Source: Serinus canaria (Eukaryota > Chordata > Aves > Passeriformes > Fringillidae). Taken from it: 64,000 bases of DNA. The DNA is taken from NCBI RefSeq assembly GCF_022539315.1, contig NC_066313.1, positions 29,053,059-29,117,058 on the forward strand. The letters run 5' to 3'. The translations under genes were made by a program, and so were the position numbers. The notes under the pieces are model-generated. The model worked only from the letters and a program-made list of their open reading frames with translations. It did no database searches and was not told the origin of the DNA. This document shows positions 36,736-64,000 of the stretch, piece by piece. How positions within the stretch are numbered: the first letter of the stretch is position 1; each line of letters opens with the position of its first letter.

Positions 36736-39700
36736 AGCCATTATTTTTAACGCAGATGAGGCTGGTGACAAGTGTCACACTGGGCCTGGCTGAAGGGGAA
36801 TGAAAGGACGTGTGGCTAGAGCAGCAGGTAACCCTGAGCCCACCTGCACCAGGGATGCATCCCTCTGATGACCAGGGTGTGCGAGTGGGTAGGTGAAGGT
36901 GGGTAAGAGTCTGCCTGTGCACAGGACCTTGCCAGACCATGTCCATTGCATGGGTTTAAAGGAGCCAGCTGATGTGATGTCTCTCATGCATCTGTTTGAC
37001 AGATTCATTGCTGGTGTGAGGATGGAATCATAGAATTATCCCGGGATTACTTACCCTCAGCTCTACTCCTGCATTCACATGGCTGTATTTCCAAACCCCA
37101 GAGGAGCATCTTCACATTTTTTAATGAGAAATATGCTGTGGGGAGTGGTATTGACCCCTCCTCACATTAACATGCCCTGTCATGGGAAATTTTCCCAGAC
37201 TTGGGCCATTGTAACTGTTTGGGCACTCATCCATGCTATGGCTGCTCCATATCTTCCTTGGATTTTGTGCATCTCACACCTTCTCTGCCTGACTGTCCTG
37301 CCACTGGCTTGTGTACCTTGAGACCTGCTTTTAGTTACTGTATAATCCAGGGAATATGTGAAAGGGGGTCTCCATAGGTGCCTTATCTTCACAGGGAGAT
37401 GAAAAGTAAGCTAAGTCAGCTGAAGGTAAATATGCAAACTAGGATGAGATTTCCAGGTGGAGGGATAGGTCTTCAAGGATCTTTATTGTCATATGCTATA
37501 AATTGACTGCTAAAAATATTGTATGAAATACAAACTATATTCAGATACTGTTTGTTGTATTTAAATACATCTGCAGCTCTCAGTGGTTTTGCATGATTAC
37601 ATTAAAATTCACTCTATAACATTAGTGGTAGAACTTCTAGCAATCATATAGTAAGTTCCTGTTGATAATGGTTACTGAAATGTGTGCTTCCCTCTCCAAG
37701 AATCCACCAAGTGCCTTGTCCACAATCACATGAGAAGTCTGATGTGGACTAACAAAAATTTCCATTTGCTGCTTCCAACCCACATCTTCCTCATTACAAC
37801 ATTCTAACACTAGTTTTGGGAGAAAAGTAATTAAAAAAAAAAAAAAAGAAGAAGAAAGATACAGTATGGGAAGAAATCTCATAAATGAACCTAAATCCAT
37901 CTAAACAGAACAATACTAGGAAAATATAAATATGGGGTTTATATTTCTAACAGCAGAGGTAATCACACCCAGGGATGAGTCCTTGGCCTCTTCCTGTTGA
38001 AATTAAGGGGAGAAGTTACCACTGACTTCAAAGAGAATAATGAATTATCCTGGGATTACTAAAGTTGTCAGTTACCAGAACTTTGCTTCTCTGCTACCCT
38101 TTCCCACAGATTTGCTATCTTATTTTAAAAGGAATTCAAAGAATGTTGTTTATTTTAGAAGACTACAGGCTGAAGAAAGAATTCAAAACTGTGTACAGAA
38201 GTGTGGGTTGAAATATTTTTTCAATAATTTTCATGGAAAATTCAGATTGATATGACCCACTCTGCTATGTACCAGGACAGCAATGATAGATGGTTTTTTT
38301 CATATGGGAAAATAATGGAAAAGACATGAATTATGTGGAAGTTGTTTGATTTTAAACCCATGTTTGCACAGACCAATCCAGCTAACATTCCCCTCTGGAA
38401 ATGCACTTTGAGTGTATAATTACATGCCCCATGCCTCTTCCATAGGACGTTTTTCTGAAGGAATTTTCAAACAGAAGGTGAGCACAGGGCAGAAAGTGAA
38501 GGCTTTCCTAATCCCTGTTTGACAGCTTGAGTGTTGTTTGAGCCTTTTGACAGATGTCCTTCAAGCGCCAACTTCTCCCACATGGAATATTAACTCACCA
38601 CTAAAAAAGCAAAAGCTTCTTTTACAAAACCAGGTGCCACTGAGTAAAACTCATTATTAAAGAGCATTAATGAATTTCCCTTCTGTTTTTGCTTTTTAGA
38701 TGTTTATACTTCAAACAGATCTTACTTTGACAGTGCATGTTTTACACTTGATACAGTGAATTAGCTGTGAAAATACTCTGTGAAGTCAGACTCCGTGTGT
38801 TTCATAATGATATTTTCAATATCCAATGAAAGTTTGCCAAGTGCTTGTTGATTCTTATTTATTATCTGAATGGTAAAAATCTGTTTTGATTGGTCTGATG
38901 AGAAGAGCTCAAATTGAGCTTGAGAAAGGTCTCAGTGTTCTCAGTTAACACCTTCTGGTGGCAACATTGATTACATTACCATACCCGCTCCTCTCTTTAG
39001 CCTTGCAGAACACAGAACAATTCCCAGAAGGTTGTTAGGAGCCAGATGTTGAACAGCAGTAAAAAACTTGGAAGAAGAAGGGCCCAACACCAAAATTATT
39101 TGACTTTGAGGAAGTGTGCTCTGGGGGAAGTGCCTACAGGCCAAATGGTGACCCTTTACAGAAAACCTTTTACCCACGGGTGGTTTACTTTATAGACAAG
39201 TGCCTTAGAGACCACTTGGAGATTGGAAGGGAAAAGAGTGATAGGTTTTAGGCTTTGCACGGCTTTAATAATGTTTTCTTCATTCCCTCAGTCCCACTTT
39301 TGCAGGAAAAATAGTTCATATTTTATTAGTACTACTTAGCTAAAGGAACTGCATCTCAGTTTTGCAATATCTTGGCATCCCATTTTCATCCAGCTTTGGG
39401 ATGAAAAGCATAACATGTTTTAGATATCCTGTATATATGTGTGTATAAAGCAAAAAATAAAGAGTTCTTGAAATTTAGATTGGGATTTGTGAATATGACA
39501 TATTTTGACATTTTGAGCAGAATCTCATTTTGGCACTTGAAACAAATATTGATTCATACCAAACTGTTTCAATTCAAAACTGTTATTTCATTTTGAAAAT
39601 AGCATTAAATTGGCATTTGCAGCTGAAATGTCAATTTGAAAGAAAATATTTCAGCTTAAGTAACATACAGGAACAGAACATTTTGATTCAAAATTTCTGT

Positions 39701-40929
39701 GGGGGAGTAAAAATATTCTTTGTAGTTGTCCAAAACATTTTTTTCTCAATTGCGCTCATTTTCATGAAACCAGACCTTCCCACAATAACAACAAGAAAAC
39801 AACTACTTAAAGTAAAACAGTTGAACCATTTTAGCACTTGGCATTATTGTTTGATTCCAGGCCCAAGGGCAGCTGGATTTGTTAGAGCTGCCATGCAGAC
39901 CTAGCTAAAATATCCTTTGAGTTTGTCCTTGTGACAGTTGCTCATGAAGAGTGGGAGCTGCCATCATTATCACCCTTACTTTCCTCCCCAGAGCACCCCT
40001 CCCAAAAACACACATACACAGCTCTGAGATGGTGCCCAGTTTCACAAGAAATGATGGTCAAGATTTATCTGCCTGCTCAGGTTCACCCTCTGCAAGATCT
40101 AAGAGCTTCATTAATTATACTGCTTTGTACTGGCTGGGAACTAAATGGAGACTCTGAGCTCTGTTGGACTGGCTTCAAGGTGTCCCTCCTGATCTTACTA
40201 GTTTTTTGTTGTGTTCTTCTCAGATTTCATCCTCTCCAAAACTTATTTCTCCTTCATGCTTCCCAGCTCTTTGCTTTCTTAGTGTCCTCTTTGTGTCCCT
40301 CAGGACAGATTTCAATTTCCTGGTCAGTACATCTGGCCAGTTGTGGCTGTGAAACAGAAGAGAAAAGAGGAGTTAGCAACCCTGCTCACCAAGGCATGAC
40401 TTTTTTATTTAGCATCATTTGTGTCAGCCAAAGCAGAAATGTTAAATGGTGGAGTTGAAGTGGATCTTTTGCTGCAATACTTCAAGAGTTCATCAAGCCC
40501 AGCTTCTGGGCCACCATCTGTTGGTGGGTTGCAAATTCATTATAACATAATGGGATTCTCAGAGACAAAATAAACATCAAGGACTTGTAAGAAGCCAGAA
40601 GCTCAGCAAATGGCAGGGCTTCAGGAAGGTCTCAAATCTACAGCTATCCTGTCATGGATAAAGCATCACATGGAATAAGATTTGCTGTGTATAATAGAAG
40701 AAAATATCATTCCAACTCTTTTAAACCAAAAAGAGCTAAATGCTAATCCCTACTGACAACACCATTGCTATTATATAGAGGTTAGAAAGAAATAGGTAAG
40801 AAATAGTTGAATATATACATAAATATATGGTTTAAAATGTACACAGCATCATTGTGTGCAATGAACGTGCAATTACTTTAAAATAGAAATGTATGTTAAA
40901 AACCAACTACATGAAGCAGGTATCCTGTA
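36736..40929. other. Intergenic, little recognised
   Basis: A stretch at about 39490-39850 is rich in TTTTGA and TCAAA words and may be an old degraded repeat. No exon is supported. Confidence 0.4.
37830..37862. repeat. A-rich low-complexity run
   Basis: A run of 15 or more A followed by GAA repeats. Confidence 0.7.
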
Positions 40930-41092
40930 GAAATAATACAAAGGGTAATGTTTTTAAACTAAAACAGGATAGATTTGGGCTAGATACAAGGAAGACATTT
41001 TTTTATTATGAGAATGCTCATTGCAAGGGGTATTGGACTAAATGACCTTGAAAGGTCCCTTTCAACCCAAGCTACCCTATTGTTATATGATC
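40930..41092 (+). mobile_element. CR1 LINE 3' fragment
   Basis: GGGTAATGTTTTTAAACTAA then GACTAAATGACCTTGAAAGG and CAACCCAAGCTACCCTATTG mark a decayed CR1 3' end. Confidence 0.75.
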
Positions 41093-41257
41093 TTATCTGC
41101 TGGTCAGCTGCACCTTGCTAGCCAATGGTTTGATCAGCAAGCTGCAATTATTTGGGTATTTCCTGAACAAGAAAGAATGTCAAGGGATCTTCTGTCACTT
41201 AGCTGAGTTCATAGGATAAGAGGTAAGAATGCAAGGAGAGTCAAATCCTCGAGGAAC

Positions 41258-41258
41258 A

Positions 41259-41291
<33 letters not shown>

Positions 41292-41293
41292 TC
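41258..41293. repeat. (CAAAA)n-type low-complexity run
   Basis: AAAAC and AAAC units repeat for about 35 bases. Confidence 0.7.
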
Positions 41294-42850
41294 AACAAGA
41301 AAAAGGAGAGAAAACCACTTGAAAATTTGAGCCTTGGTACTTTTGGGTAATCCCAGGCTGGTGCTTTTGTCTGTGCAGGATACACTACCTGTATGTTTAC
41401 ACATCTAGAAGTCAGCAGAGAGCAGTACAGATTGTACTAAGATTCACATACAGTGGGTCCCTCCACAAATACAGCCACTGCCAATCACACAGGTGAAATC
41501 TCACCCCTGAGAACTCCACAATGAATTCTGACTGACTTGCATGGGGTCTAAGTCTCATCTACACACTGAGACCTATCCATGGATCCTAAGGAGTCAGTGA
41601 CCTCTCCGTGACACAGTTCTCTGTTGTGTTTTGAAGTTTAAGAGAGAAATCCCTTTCTCCGTTTAAGAAGTATTGTAAGGTCCTATGGATGGGATTCATC
41701 TGCCTGAGGATATTGTCCAGCAGCATTTGATGCCATGGTTTATCCTACATAGTCTTCAGCTGTTGTTTAATCTCCCAGCCTTACACCAGTGTCTGGGACA
41801 GCCATGGTGCTCTGGGCTGAACCCCACTTGCATGAGTGGGTTAGAAGGTACATGTTAAGGTCACAGACCCTACCACAGGACAAAAGATAAGGGTCACTAA
41901 TGATATAGCCCAGAGGTTTATCTTCAGGTAGCTGGAGGTGCACTCCAGTGTTACCCATGTTTTGCTGAGTGTTTTTATCAAGATCCAGCCAGAACAATCA
42001 CATCTCTTTGAATCAAGAGTACGCCAAGGACAGCAGAGTCCACACCCTTTCAAGGTTAAAGGATTGACTCCTGAGCAGCAGAAGCAGAGTCTTGACCTTC
42101 CTCTAGACTCCAGACCAGATGAATACTCCAAAATACATAATTACTTCAAGATGGGGATCCCTATTGTACTGCAGCAAGAGCCCTGTGGGACTTTTAGCAT
42201 TTTAGAATCCCAGACTAAAAGGACCATAAATTGGGTGCATGGATCATAGATCACTACATCTGAGATCCTTGTATAATGTTCCTTGATTTCCATTGAGGAG
42301 AAACAAGGTTATTGATAGCATAGTCCCTTCCTTTCATCAGAAGCCTCTAAGGTAGATTAGCTGGAAACATCACTACACCACCAAGCAGGCATGTGGGAAT
42401 AAGTGGATGTTGAGGACTTAATTGCCTCCATTGAAAGCTTTCTGCACACCAGAAGGATGGAACTAGGGCCATTGAAAAGATCCACGTATGAATATCCTAT
42501 TGATTTTTCTGCTATCTCCAATGGATCAAGCCAAATTGCCTAATGAGGATCTTCTGTCCTCCATAATACATATTGCTGATCAGCCTGCTTCAGTGTGAAA
42601 GTCTGTGTCTGTGGGTTATAGATGTACTAAATACTTATATACCAGTACATGTGCAGGTTTTGTCAAGCAGGGCTAACCCAAGTGTGAGATCCTCTTTGTC
42701 TCTGGCCTTGGAGGATTAGCTGGTACTCTTAGGTGTAAATCAGCAGGGTGGTCTTCTGTGCCTCAGAGCTTGTATTTAGCAGTGGGGGTTCATATATGGT
42801 ACTGCTTGTGCAGGTCTCTCCAGGTTGTGTCCCATATTCAAATAATTCTG

Positions 42851-42861
42851 TTTATTTTATT
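42851..42861 (-). terminator. Candidate polyadenylation signals for the GUCY2 gene
   Basis: Two overlapping AATAAA motifs on the minus strand lie about 1.1 kb beyond the GUCY2 stop codon. I saw no canonical AATAAA closer on that strand. The assignment rests on motif and position only. Confidence 0.25.
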
Positions 42862-43647
42862 TTTTAATGAGGATTTTTTGCCCTTAAATCCTTGAGAGGG
42901 AGAACTTTGGACAAAAATTTAAATATCGGTTAAGAGAGATAAAGCAGCCTGGTAACACCCTGAATCTTTAAAAGACGTGTTTGGGAAAAGGGAACACAGC
43001 CAACAGTTATCTGCTGGGTTTTATCCTTGTAAGAAAACTGGATGGAATTTTAGTCTTCATAGCAATCAGCCTGATATGGTGTGTCTCAGGGGTTTGTAAC
43101 CTGCCTATATCTAGGTACTCCGAGCTTTCATCCACCCCTCCTTTGTTAGGGGAGTGGACATGAAATGCACACTAATCCAGAGGAGTTAGGCAGGAGCATT
43201 ACTGCTGCTTTTAGAGATATTATCAAAAATCCCAGCTCATATATCATTTTCAGGGGACATCACACTTGTGCAAATGTGGCTGTGAATGCTTCTATGCCAG
43301 CCTTGCTCTGATAACACCCACTTGATCAGGTCAGGCTGTCATATTCCAGGTGACTTCCAAATTCCACCCAAACCATAAATCCATTATCTCTTGGACCCAC
43401 CCATCAGTATCATAATGATTAATATCAAAGCTACATCCTGTTACTGTCATGAAGTATGGAATTGCACTAGGCAGAATATATATATTACAAAAGCAACAGT
43501 AGGCAATGTGGATTTTTCCAGGCTTGAACTCCAGTTTTATGTCTGTGTTTACCATGTACTGGGCTCTTCCTGGCACCATGAATATCAACATAGAATGGAT
43601 TGATAATACACTGCAGATAAACCTAGTAATGCTCAATGTTGTTCAGG

Positions 43648-43785
43648 AATTAATAGGATACTAACTTATAAATTCACTAGGAAATCACCCAACAATTAAT
43701 AGGATACTAGGTTATAAATTCACTAGGAAATCACCCAACAATTAATATGATACTAGGTTATAAATTCACTAGGAAATCACCCAAC
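43648..43785. repeat. 46-bp minisatellite, three copies
   Basis: Three tandem 46-base units start at 43648, 43694 and 43740 and differ at only about three positions. Each unit begins AATTAATA and ends CACCCAAC. The array lies about 210 bases beyond the GUCY2 stop, in its probable 3' UTR. Confidence 0.9.
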
Positions 43786-43995
43786 AAGGCTACAGCTTTG
43801 CTGCTGTTCCCAGCACCACTTGAATGAGACATGTTAGAATAATAACACACATTTAAAAAAAAATAAATAGGAAAAAAATAGAAGGAAAGGGGAAAGAAAA
43901 GACACTAAAACCAGTAAAATGCAGACAAATGACACACAAGCAGACACTAATCAGCAGAGCTACACGGGGACTGTCCTACAGCTACTACCTCAGAT

Positions 43996-63223
<19,228 letters not shown>

Positions 63224-64000
63224 CTATGAAACACAGAAAAAAATCCAGGTTGATCCTTAAGAATTATCTTATCCATCAGCACTCAGAGACACCAAGCCAC
63301 CTTGTCACAGATAAGCATCAAATGCAGCATTGACTCTAGGTCAAATGCAGTAATGATTGAAACAACAAACCACGAGAGAAGTGTAGAAATGGATTAGGCA
63401 CATGAAATAGGTTTGTCTGGACCCTAAAGCAGTAAAGGTCTGACAGGTTCAGGAGGAGCCAGATGCCTCCCTCTGTAGCCCTGCATCTCACTGCACCCAG
63501 AAGTTCTGCTTTTAGGCAAGGATAAGAAAGTGGACACAAGTGTTATGAAATAGGTCAAAGGAAGTCATGAGGAGCTGGGTGTCCCTGCCTATCTCTGCCA
63601 AGGAGGTTCAGAAGGCAGATCACAGACTACAAGAATGGTTCTGGTGGTCTACTCTGGAATCCACCAGTTCCAGATTAGTAGTTCACCATTAAGACATGAA
63701 AACATGGGACATGATTGGAAGTGTGAACACTGCTAAAGGGACCATGCGTGCAGCCATCTACGGTGGATGCATTTCTAAATTATACCAAGAAAGGGCCTTT
63801 GCAATGAATACATTTGTCACAAAATTCTGTTGTTGTGGGTGATCAGTTGCATCCTGATACATAGTTTTAGTCTCTTGTCCTGCTGTGTTGCTGTACTTCT
63901 ATTACCCCAAATGGTGCTTGTCTCAGATGGAAACAAAACAAGGATAAGAAGGCTCATTTAAGGACTGATACAATTTGTTTTCCCTGTGTTGTCATTAAAA
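63224..64000 (-). other. GUCY2 intron reaching the window edge
   Basis: I searched the minus strand for the preceding kinase-homology exon and saw no matching frame with a donor. That exon must lie beyond 64000. Confidence 0.6.

Larger units (their letters stand above)
41093..43995. other. DNA beyond the GUCY2 stop, probable 3' UTR then intergenic
   Basis: It holds the 46-bp minisatellite at 43648 and the candidate polyadenylation signals at 42851. No exon is recognised. Confidence 0.4.

Overview
The window is vertebrate nuclear DNA, almost certainly from a songbird (passerine). Its interspersed repeats are nearly all CR1 LINE fragments of the bird type, with tails of repeated ATTCTATG. Two further elements have a tRNA-Ile-like head joined to a CR1 tail, as in the passerine SINE family TguSINE1. 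Genes are split by GT-AG introns and lie in long AT-leaning non-coding DNA. No prokaryotic feature (operon, CRISPR array, insertion sequence) is present.

Two protein-coding genes can be supported, both on the minus strand, head to tail. LRRC32 (GARP) is complete as coding sequence: a 29-codon signal-peptide exon (20785-20871) and one large exon (14310-16250) give 675 residues. Downstream of the second gene's 3' end lies the catalytic half of a membrane guanylyl cyclase of the sensory GUCY2 family. Its last ten coding exons lie between 43996 and 63223 and give 450 residues plus the stop. They cover the end of the kinase-homology domain, the signalling helix, the whole cyclase domain and the C-terminal tail. 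All ten exons join in frame, and the metal, guanine-recognition and transition-state residues are present. The receptor half continues beyond 64000. From memory of mammalian maps, LRRC32 sits beside the olfactory cyclase GC-D (rodent Gucy2d; human pseudogene GUCY2EP), so this is probably the bird orthologue of that gene.

Layout: 1-12660 is intergenic DNA beyond LRRC32, with CR1 fragments and a pyrimidine-rich tract. About 12660-20875 is LRRC32 with its probable 3' UTR and intron. 20876-26420 is LRRC32 upstream DNA, with a candidate 5' UTR donor at 21026 and a 480-490 bp segment present twice in direct orientation, each copy carrying the same splice donor on the LRRC32 strand. 26421-43995 is intergenic. 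43996-64000 is the cyclase gene.

The genes are not known to share a pathway: LRRC32 tethers latent TGF-beta at the cell surface and GUCY2 makes cGMP. Exons, splice sites and repeats were read by eye from consensus signals and frame continuity, without alignment software.
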